Shown: in pieces, positions 6,619 through 12,059 of the stretch
How the letters are laid out: each line of letters starts with the position of its first letter
How positions within the stretch are numbered: the first letter of the stretch is position 1
Assembly (NCBI GenBank): GCA_023458855.1
Contig: JAEWWQ010000380.1
Coordinates: 1 to 12,059, forward strand
Length of the DNA stretch: 12,059 nt
Source: Bacillota bacterium
Lineage (GTDB): Bacteria; Bacillota; Clostridia; Lachnospirales; Lachnospiraceae
Reading direction: 5' to 3'
The notes under the pieces: model-generated
The model's database searches: none
What the model saw: only the letters and a program-made list of their open reading frames with translations
What the model was told of the DNA's origin: nothing
Program-made: the position numbers and the translations under genes

Positions 6619-7448
6619 GCGGGTTTTATAACATGGGTGTCTGCTATCTCAATTGGAACTTGTAATTCCGTTACATATTCTGCCGGATTATTTGTGTTAC
6701 ATGCACTCACATGACATATCTGTCGGTTTTGTCCACACATCTGATATTCCGGATGTTCCGCTAACCACATACCGAATTCACGATATGCGACTCCAATATT
6801 CTCATAAGGTCCATACACCATGAAACATGCTGCGTGCGCAACTGCTGTGACTTGTCTTTTCACGATATCCGACCTCTTACTCCGATACGTTCCGTCTTCC
6901 ACCACACAAGCTTCTATATCTACATCCTGCTCTTTATAGTCAAAATCATGATAGATAGAAAAACAGGATAACCCTTCTGCATCCGGCATCTTCTCTTCCA
7001 GTTCCTGCCATAATTCACATTCATGAAAATAATCAGGTACCACTTTTCTGACCGAAAATACATGGCAGGCAGGAAGTGACTTTATTACAATCTGCGTATT
7101 TAGATGTAATTGCTGCCTTTCCAGATCATAAAGAGAAGCCCGCAGACGTATTAATTTTTCCTGTTCCTGCTGAATGCTCAGTTCTATTTCTTTTGCCTGT
7201 AATTCCAGATCTGTCTGTATCTTATTACTCTCCCAGTTTTCCAGACATTCCCTTATCTTTGCAATGTTAAAACCCAGATTCTTTAAGAATATGATTCGAT
7301 TCACCTGCGTAATCTGCCTGCTTGCATACAAACGGTATCCTGTTGTCTCATCTACCTTCTCTGGTACGAGAATCTGATTCTCATCATAGTAGCGCAGCAT
7401 CCTAACCGATACCTGTGTAATCTTCGAAAATTCCCCTATTTTAAACAT
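6615..7448 (-). CDS. MerR-family regulator with GyrI-like effector-binding domain
   Basis: The 277-residue protein starts MFKIGEFSKITQVSVRMLRY, the classic MerR winged helix-turn-helix (residues 1-70, with YYDENQIL and GYRLY). A dimerisation coiled coil follows (about 75-118), then a C-terminal GyrI/BmrR-type ligand-binding domain (about 120-277). That domain shows IYHDFDYKEQDVDIEAC, with Glu179 as the likely ligand-contacting acid, then VYGPYENIGVAY and the closing motif PAEYVTELQVPI. Proteins of this type bind hydrophobic or cationic drugs and switch on a neighbouring promoter. The start has AAAGGA about 8 nt upstream. The gene lies 72 nt after the MutS2-like gene and its stop codon overlaps the -35 box of the next promoter. 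It therefore likely controls the TrmO-UvrA and GNAT genes directly downstream. The ligand cannot be inferred. Confidence 0.92.
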   Translation of the reverse strand: MFKIGEFSKITQVSVRMLRYYDENQILVPEKVDETTGYRLYASRQITQVNRIIFLKNLGFNIAKIRECLENWESNKIQTDLELQAKEIELSIQQEQEKLIRLRASLYDLERQQLHLNTQIVIKSLPACHVFSVRKVVPDYFHECELWQELEEKMPDAEGLSCFSIYHDFDYKEQDVDIEACVVEDGTYRSKRSDIVKRQVTAVAHAACFMVYGPYENIGVAYREFGMWLAEHPEYQMCGQNRQICHVSACNTNNPAEYVTELQVPIEIADTHVIKPA

Positions 7449-7467
7449 GTCTGATCCTTTCTATTCT

Positions 7468-7501
7468 TGTTACTATTCAGCCTTACGGCTTCATAGCAAC
7501 A
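7468..7501 (-). other. Structured intergenic hairpin between the MutS2-like and merR genes
   Basis: Arms 7468-7482 and 7487-7501 pair over 15 positions on the minus-strand RNA. There are twelve Watson-Crick pairs, one G-U pair, and one tandem G-A/A-G mismatch that could form sheared pairs. The loop is GUAA, a GNRA tetraloop. No U-run follows, so it is unlikely to be a terminator. It could be an RNA-processing or stability element within a mutS2-merR transcript, or a DNA operator for merR. Confidence 0.55.
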
Positions 7502-7520
7502 TTCGTGGATGAACTGTAAC

Positions 7521-9446
7521 CTATTCTTCCGTAAAAATCATCAGGTCTCCCTGATATTTCTTTCCCATCTTGTGTCTTGCCTTGCGATTTTCAACCGTAT
7601 CAAAGATGATGGAGAAATCATAATCCTCCGGATAAAGTTCTGTCGCTGGCACTTTTAACTGCAGTCGTTTATGGTTGATAAGCTTTTTCTCCTTCTTCAC
7701 TTGAACCAGAACATTTCCTTCTTTATCTGCACCTTTTACTACAATTCCAATCTGGTTTCCGGGCGACACCGTTACACTGTCTCCTCTGGCAAAAGTAATA
7801 TCCCAAACTGGGTCCTTTTTCACCGGAATATATTTTTTAATGCCAGGTACTGCTATCTTTTTGAAATCAATATCCTGTTGTTCCAATGATAATTCCTCCA
7901 CCAACCTGTCAATCTTATCAGCTGATGACTGATATGCGGCTTTGGCTGCCATACGCAGCATCTCGTTTGGAAATCCCAGCCTCTTGGCAATATATAATGC
8001 ACAGCTTTCTCCCGCTTTTCCTACTTCTAATCTGTAAAGAGGCTTCAGGCTCTCTCTGTCAAACGCCATTCTGGCATTCAGAATTTCAACGTGCTCTGCC
8101 GCATATTCCTTTACTTCCGGGTAATGTGTGGTTGCCAGAAAGATGCACTTGCTCTGCCGAAGCTGCTCTAAGATTGCGATTGCAATTCCCATCCCTTCCG
8201 CCGGATCGGTTCCGGAACCAAGCTCATCTAATATGACAAGGCTTTCTGCCGTAACTACTTGCAGTATCCCAATGATATTCTTAATGTGTGCAGAAAAAGT
8301 AGATAGGTTATCTGCAATATTCTGTCCGTCTCCAATATCACACAACACCTGATTATTCATTGTTATGTCAGCTTTCGTACAAGGTACGTGAAGTCCGGCA
8401 CAAGCCATCAGGCTCATGAGGCCAATCGTCTTAATCGCCACCGTCTTACCACCTGTATTCGGTCCGGTGATAATCATACCCATATTTTCTTTTCCTATGC
8501 TAACATCCAGCGGTACACATTCTTCTTTTTTCAGCATCGGATGCCTTGCCCCTTGCAGCATAATTACTCTATCAGTGTTGATTTCCGGTTCAATCCCTGC
8601 CATTTCAGCGCTCAGCTTTCCTTTTGCAAAAATAAAATCTAATTTAACAATCATACGGATATTTTCCCAGATGATTGCCTCCTGATCTGCGATCATACAA
8701 ATGAGGGAATAAAGAATACGGCGCTCCTCACAATCCTCCTCAATCCGGTATCCCTCCAGCTCCTCTTGCAGTTTTGCCACAGCGGCGGGCTCAATAAATA
8801 AGGTATTTCCGGTTGTGGACTTATCAATCACGCTTCCCTGGATTTTTGCTTTATACTCTTTTTTTACCGGTAAGCAGATTCTGCCATTCCGATTCACCAC
8901 AAAAGCTTCTGTCATATAGGATTGATTGACGCGCAGAATATTTTCCGCTTTATTCTTACATTTTTCTTCTAATAACAGTATTTCCCTTCTAATGTCACGT
9001 AATGTTCCGGATGCATAATCATCAATTCGTCCATCCCGGATAGAACGTTCAATTTCTTCCGCCACATCGGCTATCGGTACCAGATTGTCACTGTAAAAAG
9101 CAATCCCTATCCGATGTTCCTTTCCCCGCTCCAGATATCCTTTCAATCGGTTCACTGCACTTAAAAAAGTTCCTATACTTGCAATATCCTCCGGTGATAA
9201 CAGTTCTCCCTTTACTGCCTGATACACATATTCTGCAACACGCTCCATAATCGGAATGGGTGGTGTACCTATCTTATCCAGCATCAGTCTTGCCTGCGTG
9301 GTATCACGCATATTCTTCCGAAGTTCTGATTCTGACAGATAAGGCTCTAATTGCTTTATCTCCTCTTTCGCCTGTGCCGTATTGGCATACGTTTGTAACT
9401 GTTCTATAATCTGTTGAAATCCTAATATTTCAAATGTATGATTCAT
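7521..9446 (-). CDS. MutS2-like ATPase lacking the C-terminal Smr domain
   Basis: The 641-residue protein follows the MutS2 plan. The N-terminal part starts MNHTFEILGF with the core/lever helices, and residues 160-260 form the long coiled clamp with VVNRNGRICLPVK and STTGNTLFIEP. The ATPase domain has Walker A GPNTGGKT (328-335), the STFSAH block (382-387), Walker B ILDELGSGTDP (405-415) and TTHYPE (439-444). Residues about 550-600 look like the KOW-type module of MutS2 (ARGDSVTV...GIVVKG). Canonical MutS2 is about 780 residues and ends in an Smr nuclease domain. Here the protein ends soon after the KOW-like part in a basic tail (NRKARHKMGKKYQ) with no Smr motif. No disrupted downstream sequence points to a recent truncation, so this is probably a distinct paralogue. 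MutS2 proteins act in recombination control and, in Bacillus, in rescue of collided ribosomes. The start has GAGGAG 6 nt upstream. merR follows 72 nt downstream. Confidence 0.93.
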   Translation of the reverse strand: MNHTFEILGFQQIIEQLQTYANTAQAKEEIKQLEPYLSESELRKNMRDTTQARLMLDKIGTPPIPIMERVAEYVYQAVKGELLSPEDIASIGTFLSAVNRLKGYLERGKEHRIGIAFYSDNLVPIADVAEEIERSIRDGRIDDYASGTLRDIRREILLLEEKCKNKAENILRVNQSYMTEAFVVNRNGRICLPVKKEYKAKIQGSVIDKSTTGNTLFIEPAAVAKLQEELEGYRIEEDCEERRILYSLICMIADQEAIIWENIRMIVKLDFIFAKGKLSAEMAGIEPEINTDRVIMLQGARHPMLKKEECVPLDVSIGKENMGMIITGPNTGGKTVAIKTIGLMSLMACAGLHVPCTKADITMNNQVLCDIGDGQNIADNLSTFSAHIKNIIGILQVVTAESLVILDELGSGTDPAEGMGIAIAILEQLRQSKCIFLATTHYPEVKEYAAEHVEILNARMAFDRESLKPLYRLEVGKAGESCALYIAKRLGFPNEMLRMAAKAAYQSSADKIDRLVEELSLEQQDIDFKKIAVPGIKKYIPVKKDPVWDITFARGDSVTVSPGNQIGIVVKGADKEGNVLVQVKKEKKLINHKRLQLKVPATELYPEDYDFSIIFDTVENRKARHKMGKKYQGDLMIFTEE

Positions 9447-9480
9447 TGTATCTCCTCTTAATCATTTTTTTCCACAATAA

Positions 9481-9553
9481 AGAATGTGCCTTGGCACATT
9501 CTCCGCGCCCGGGCGGGTTGTGTAGCAACTACTTTCTTTCCGCGAGATGCGCA
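9481..9553 (-). other. GC-rich structured element in the MutS2-like gene leader
   Basis: This stretch is far more GC-rich than its surroundings. It contains a perfect 10-bp stem with a 2-nt centre (AGAATGTGCC at 9481-9490 and GGCACATTCT at 9493-9502), a CGCCCGGGCG palindrome (9506-9515), and GTAG/CTAC arms. On the minus strand the 10-bp hairpin is followed by TTTATT, so it could be a weak terminator. It sits 34 nt upstream of the start codon of the MutS2-like gene. Its compact hairpins and its base composition suggest a dispersed intergenic repeat. This could not be confirmed within the window. Confidence 0.5.
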
Positions 9554-9598
9554 TAAAAAAACCTATGGGATATCCATGTAAAAACATGTCCCATAGGT
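9554..9598 (-). terminator. Strong intrinsic terminator upstream of the MutS2-like gene
   Basis: On the minus strand, ACCTATGGGA pairs perfectly with TCCCATAGGT (10 bp). A further 5-bp CATGT/ACATG stem sits inside it, with a 4-nt bulge and a T4 loop, and T7 follows. It lies 190 nt after the antiporter stop codon and 108 nt before the MutS2-like start codon. It either ends the antiporter transcript or, if the promoter at 9638-9667 is real, acts as an attenuator inside the MutS2-like gene leader. Confidence 0.9.
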
Positions 9599-9637
9599 CA
9601 CAAAATACAATCACTATTCCTATCACATCTTACATGG

Positions 9638-9667
9638 ATTATGGTAACAAAAAGAAAGCCTTTTCAA
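9638..9667 (-). promoter_or_regulatory. Candidate promoter upstream of the MutS2-like gene
   Basis: On the minus strand, TTGAAA (9662-9667) and CATAAT (9638-9643) are 18 bp apart. Transcription would start near 9631 and meet the strong terminator at 9554-9598 after about 35 nt. It would then yield either a short RNA of roughly 75 nt or, with readthrough, the MutS2-like mRNA. Confidence 0.5.
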
Positions 9668-9730
9668 TAAATCAGGCTGCCTGCATTACCAGCTCATAAA
9701 ATTAATGATTTCCATTAAGATACAATTAAC

Positions 9731-9762
9731 AAAAAAATTCCTCGCTTTCGCTTATTAAGAAT
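9731..9762 (-). terminator. Candidate terminator of the antiporter gene
   Basis: A short imperfect stem (6 bp ATTCTT/AGGAAT, then GC/GC around a GAAA loop) is followed by T7 on the minus strand, 25 nt after the antiporter stop codon. The stem is weak, so this may be only a partial terminator backed up by the one at 9554-9598. Confidence 0.4.
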
Positions 9763-9787
9763 AGACTAACACTGAATAGGGGAATTG

Positions 9788-10978
9788 TCAATGGATAGCT
9801 TCTGTTCCTGGTAATAATTTCTTATATAAATTATCCACACAGATTGCACCAAAAGGTGCTGTTATCAGAATTGACAAAACTGCAACAGTCAAGACCTGCT
9901 GCCCACATGCAAGCCCCATGGACAGCGGAATCGAACCAATTGCTGCCTGTACTGTCGCTTTTGGAGTATATGCAACCATACAGAATAATCGTTCTTTTGA
10001 AGTTAATTTTGTCTTCAAAAGACAGCAATAAACACCTGTCATTCTGAATAATAAAGCCCCGACTACCAGGAGAACTGCCAGTTTCCCTGCTTTTATTGCA
10101 TATTGCAGATCAACCGTCGCACCTACTAATACGAATAGCAGTACTTCTGCTGCCACCCATAATTTACTGTATTTTGCAGACAATCTCTGTGACAATATAT
10201 TGTATTTTTGATTAATGGCAATTCCCATGCTCATAATAGCAAGTAATCCTGAAACAGGCACGATTCCTTCCAATTGCTGTTGCAATTCAATTACTAAAAA
10301 GGACAAACTAAGGATAATCAGTATCTTGACCGAATCTCTCATATGGACTTTTTTAAAGAATATGGTCAATACAATTCCCAATGCTATTCCAAACACAATT
10401 CCCAAGACAATGGAAATCGGAATCTGCAAAAAACTTACTGCTGATACGCTTTCTCCTGTTGCCAGTGAAGTAAAGGCCGTAAATAGTACGATTACAAACA
10501 CATCATCTACAGATGCACCTGCCAGAATCAGTTGTGGAATGCTTCTTTCTGTCCCATATCCTTCTTCCATCAATCTTATCATACGCGGCACAACAACAGC
10601 TGGTGAAACTGCTGCTATTACACTTCCCATTATAGCAGCCTCCAATGTCGTTATTCCCAATAAATTCGGTGCAATCAGTACCACCCCTATGATCTCAAAA
10701 CAGGCTGGTACAAAGCACATGAGTACCGCCGGCCTTCCCACCTTTTTCAGGTCACCGATATCCAGCGACAATCCTGCTCTGGTTAAAATAATAACTAAGG
10801 CCAGTTGCCGCAGGTCTCCTGATATCCCTAAAATAGAGGAATCCAACAGGTTCAGTGCATAAGGACTTAGAATCATTCCTGTAATAATCATACCAAGTAA
10901 ACTTGGCAGTTTTAATTTGTTAAAAATACTTCCTAACATAAGGCCTAATAAAAAAATAAGTGCCAGACTTGTAAGCAT
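9788..10978 (-). CDS. Cation:proton antiporter (CPA family membrane protein)
   Basis: The 396-residue protein is almost entirely hydrophobic, with about 12 membrane helices. It starts MLTSLALIFLLGLMLGSIFN. Motifs of the monovalent cation:proton antiporter fold are visible: LTRAGLSLD (65-73), AAVSPAVVVPRM (122-133), and the paired acids in AGASVDDVFVIVLFT (153-167, Asp158-Asp159). The Asp-Asp pair sits where the ion-binding acids of this fold lie and is typical of the electrogenic CPA2 type. I chose the ATG at 10978 because AAGGAG lies 7 nt upstream. The frame stays open for another 46 codons to 11116, but that stretch is the structured leader RNA and contains a terminator. The leader resembles a fluoride riboswitch, and Na+/H+ antiporters are known members of fluoride regulons. 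The gene may therefore help the cell survive fluoride. The transported ion is not determined. Confidence 0.92.
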   Translation of the reverse strand: MLTSLALIFLLGLMLGSIFNKLKLPSLLGMIITGMILSPYALNLLDSSILGISGDLRQLALVIILTRAGLSLDIGDLKKVGRPAVLMCFVPACFEIIGVVLIAPNLLGITTLEAAIMGSVIAAVSPAVVVPRMIRLMEEGYGTERSIPQLILAGASVDDVFVIVLFTAFTSLATGESVSAVSFLQIPISIVLGIVFGIALGIVLTIFFKKVHMRDSVKILIILSLSFLVIELQQQLEGIVPVSGLLAIMSMGIAINQKYNILSQRLSAKYSKLWVAAEVLLFVLVGATVDLQYAIKAGKLAVLLVVGALLFRMTGVYCCLLKTKLTSKERLFCMVAYTPKATVQAAIGSIPLSMGLACGQQVLTVAVLSILITAPFGAICVDNLYKKLLPGTEAIH

Positions 10979-11010
10979 ATTGCTTCTCCTTCCAATATCA
11001 CTCGTGAAAT

Positions 11011-11052
11011 AAAAAAACTGACAGCTTCTGCGTAAATTGCAGAAGTCATCAG
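11011..11052 (-). terminator. Riboswitch expression-platform terminator
   Basis: On the minus strand, CTGATGACTTCTGC pairs with GCAGAAGCTGTCAG (14 positions, two G-U pairs, one A-C mismatch) across a 7-nt loop, followed by T7. It lies 33 nt before the antiporter start codon, so it must be bypassed for expression. Its 5' arm overlaps the presumed aptamer. Confidence 0.9.
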
Positions 11053-11098
11053 CATGATAGCGGTTCTGGTGGTTACCAAGGGAGACATTCATTCCCAA
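11011..11098 (-). ncRNA. Fluoride riboswitch-like leader (crcB motif) of the antiporter gene
   Basis: Reading the minus strand from the predicted start, the leader has a first hairpin GGGA...TCCC (11080-11096) with AUG in its loop. A small UGGU/ACCA hairpin follows, then AACCGC, then GCTGATGACTTCTGC (11039-11053). From memory, the last block matches the conserved 3' end of fluoride aptamers (GCUGAUGRCYUCUAC) at nearly every position, and AACNGC matches the join before the last stem. The loop segment GAATGTC can pair with GACTTC to make the expected pseudoknot if one U bulges out. As in known fluoride switches, this 3' aptamer strand is also the 5' arm of the terminator. Odd points are the bulge, the very short last stem and the extra small hairpin. 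A different leader RNA class remains possible. Confidence 0.65.
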
Positions 11099-11106
11099 CA
11101 AGCAGA

Positions 11107-11135
11107 AGTATAACATAACCTCTTTCCAATAGCAA
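11107..11135 (-). promoter_or_regulatory. Promoter of the antiporter gene
   Basis: On the minus strand, TTGCTA (11130-11135) and TATACT (11107-11112) are exactly 17 bp apart. The predicted start is near 11100, which places the whole aptamer and terminator in the transcript and leaves a leader of about 120 nt. Confidence 0.75.
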
Positions 11136-11187
11136 CTTATTTTATTTATACAGGCTTTCTCTCAATACGTGGTACATAAGTATGAAA

Positions 11188-11257
11188 TCATTCGGACACG
11201 CTCTCGCTCTAATAAAAACGCTGCGGCTGAATCCAAGCGGGAGCGCGTTGCGAATGA
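11188..11257. repeat. Long imperfect inverted repeat in the csp-antiporter intergenic region
   Basis: TCATTCG (11188-11194) and CGAATGA (11251-11257) are perfect 7-bp ends. Inside them, 11195-11208 and 11236-11250 (CACGCTCTCGCT against AGCGGGAGCGCGTTG) pair with only a few mismatches or wobbles, around a 27-nt middle. The core is much more GC-rich than the flanks. There is no U-run next to it and no coding potential. It looks like a small palindromic intergenic element (MITE- or REP-like) or a structured RNA. Apart from this and the csp terminator, I see nothing identifiable between 11136 and 11483. Confidence 0.6.
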
Positions 11258-11356
11258 ACTATGTTGTGTATCAATTTTATCTGAACATAAATTGTGCAAA
11301 TTGACGAACTCTAATATATAAACAAGCTTTTGATACTTGAATCCTATAAATAAATT

Positions 11357-11387
11357 AAAAAAACAGACCAGATTCTCATCTGGTCTG
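11357..11387 (-). terminator. Strong terminator of the cold shock gene
   Basis: A perfect 10-bp stem (CAGACCAGAT/ATCTGGTCTG) with a 4-nt loop is followed by T7 on the minus strand. It lies about 97 nt after the csp stop codon. Confidence 0.92.
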
Positions 11388-11483
11388 CAAAACTTACAGC
11401 CTACATATAATACAAATATTCAAATGGTTTTACAACAATAGAATATAATATTCTTACGACAACTCAGGTTTTATTGGTTTAAA

Positions 11484-11696
11484 CTATGCTACACAAACAT
11501 TAACTGCTTTGAGTTTTTTGCTGTCTTTTGGATCTTTTTCTACATCATAAGTAACTCTTTGGCCATCTTCCAATGTCTTAAATCCGTTTGTTACGATTGC
11601 TGAAAAATGTACGAAAATATCTTCTCCGCCATTATCTGCTGTGATAAATCCAAATCCTTTTTGTGAGTTAAACCACTTAACTGTACCGCTATTCAT
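11484..11696 (-). CDS. Cold shock protein, CspA family
   Basis: This 70-residue single-domain OB-fold protein carries both RNA-binding motifs: RNP1 as KGFGFI (residues 13-18) and RNP2 as DIFVHF (26-31). TVKWFNSQKGFGFIT is the standard family N-terminus. Such proteins bind single-stranded RNA or DNA as chaperones, melt mRNA structures in the cytoplasm, and are often among the most abundant proteins on cold shock or in growth transitions. The length is normal. The ATG at 11696 has GGAGG 8 nt upstream; an in-frame ATG at 11711 overlaps that ribosome binding site and is unlikely. It is a single-gene transcription unit with a consensus -35 box, a leader of about 120 nt and a strong terminator. The long structured leader resembles the arrangement seen in cold-regulated csp genes. 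Confidence 0.95.
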   Translation of the reverse strand: MNSGTVKWFNSQKGFGFITADNGGEDIFVHFSAIVTNGFKTLEDGQRVTYDVEKDPKDSKKLKAVNVCVA

Positions 11697-11717
11697 ATTC
11701 AGTACCTCCATTTTAAT

Positions 11718-11783
11718 ATTTGTATCAATTCGGCATAAATTAAAAAAGCCAATCGCATCTACAAATCATAAAAGTGACTTGTA
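11718..11783 (-). promoter_or_regulatory. csp leader with two mutually exclusive hairpins
   Basis: In the minus-strand leader, TGATTTGTA (11760-11768) can pair with upstream TACAAGTCA (11775-11783) in a 9-bp stem with a 6-nt loop and one G-U pair. The ATTTGTA part of the same segment (11760-11766) can instead pair with downstream TACAAAT (11718-11724) in a 7-bp stem that encloses a GGC/GCC inner stem. The second form ends just before the ribosome binding site (11704-11708). Such a switch could make translation depend on temperature. The pairing is seen; the function is inferred. Confidence 0.5.
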
Positions 11784-11824
11784 AATACAGATCAGCTTTA
11801 AAATTCAAATTGATTACTGAGAAT

Positions 11825-11853
11825 AGTATCTCATATTTTTTTACTATTGTCAA
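11825..11853 (-). promoter_or_regulatory. Promoter of the cold shock gene
   Basis: On the minus strand there is a consensus TTGACA (11848-11853), a 17-bp AT-rich spacer and GATACT (11825-11830). The start should be near 11818. The -35 box lies 7 nt after the stop codon of the upstream gene, and no terminator separates them. Confidence 0.88.
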
Positions 11854-11860
11854 TCTTTTT

Positions 11861-12059
11861 TTAGTGTTTTTTAGCTTCTTTCACTCTGGTCGCAATATAC
11901 TCCTGAACCTTTTCTTTCGGTATTTCAAGCACCAGTGATAATTCACTATACAGACTCTCTTCTGCTGCATGCAGGTATTTTTCATCGATAGTCGTTACTT
12001 TCTTTCCTTCGGCAATTCTTTCCTGCTTACGAAGATATAATGTTTTGATTACCTTAACC
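11861..12059 (-). CDS. C-terminus of an unrecognised protein (partial)
   Basis: This frame is open from the right edge of the window to a TAA at 11861, giving the last 65 residues of a protein whose start lies outside. I read it directly from the minus strand. It is rich in Lys and Glu, looks helical throughout, and has a basic end (VKEAKKH). A recognisable stretch is EIPKEKVQEYI. The G+C pattern and absence of stops support real coding, and the csp promoter begins right after its stop codon. I do not recognise the family and assign no function. Confidence 0.6.
   Translation of the reverse strand, partial: VKVIKTLYLRKQERIAEGKKVTTIDEKYLHAAEESLYSELSLVLEIPKEKVQEYIATRVKEAKKH

Noticed and set aside
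9635..9700. 21-codon plus-strand ORF in the antiporter-MutS2 gap
   Set aside because: It has no convincing ribosome binding site and lies on the strand opposite all genes, overlapping a minus-strand promoter candidate.
10215..10862. 215-codon plus-strand frame opposite the antiporter gene
   Set aside because: It is antisense to a clear membrane protein, with Thr/Ile-rich composition typical of such shadows and no recognisable motif.
11039..11100. T-box or sodium/lithium riboswitch as the class of the antiporter leader
   Set aside because: The leader is too short for a T-box and has no specifier or conserved T-box sequence. I cannot match it to the sodium or lithium motifs, while the crcB-like blocks are visible.
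11025..11108. Second copy of CTTCTGC near the antiporter -10 box as an antiterminator partner
   Set aside because: The copy at 11102-11108 overlaps the -10 box and would mostly not be transcribed from the predicted start, so it cannot pair in the RNA.
10979..11116. 46-codon N-terminal extension of the antiporter
   Set aside because: The frame is open, but it covers a leader RNA with a strong terminator, has no membrane-protein character, and the ATG at 10978 has an excellent ribosome binding site. The predicted transcription start is also inside it.

Overview
The window looks like a chromosomal segment of a low-GC Gram-positive anaerobe, most likely a gut Lachnospiraceae-type clostridium. 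The reasons are AT-rich intergenic DNA, strong AGGAGG-type ribosome binding sites, sigma-A-like promoters with 17-18 bp spacers, hairpin-plus-U-run terminators, a clostridial-style repeat lipoprotein, and protein families typical of that group. The genus is an inference and was not checked against a database. All ten genes, including one cut off at each edge, lie on the minus strand, so transcription runs from high to low coordinates.

In transcription order: (a) the C-terminus of an unrecognised protein (11861-12059); (b) a cold shock protein (11484-11696) with its own strong promoter, a leader of about 120 nt that can fold in two competing ways, and a strong terminator; (c) an intergenic stretch with a long imperfect inverted repeat (11188-11257); (d) a cation:proton antiporter (9788-10978) preceded by a leader that closely resembles a fluoride (crcB-motif) riboswitch ending in an intrinsic terminator; (e) a 341-nt intergenic region with a strong terminator, a promoter candidate and GC-rich hairpins; (f) a MutS2-like ATPase without the Smr nuclease domain (7521-9446).

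Next comes the most interesting part: a MerR-family regulator with a GyrI-like effector domain (6615-7448), a 1174-residue fusion of two TrmO-like domains to a UvrA2-like ABC ATPase (3032-6556), and a GNAT acetyltransferase (2441-2974). The promoter in front of the fusion gene has the 19-bp spacer and imperfect dyad typical of MerR-controlled promoters, and it overlaps the stop codon of the MerR gene. This reads as a ligand-induced resistance or repair cassette, possibly against DNA- or RNA-targeting drugs. That role is inferred.

Further on are greA (1820-2323) with its own promoter, a short and divergent cis-prenyltransferase (1131-1733), a repeat-containing lipoprotein (318-1016) with a terminator, and the N-terminus of tcdA (1-118) with its promoter. 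I saw no tRNA, rRNA, CRISPR array, transposase or phage gene.
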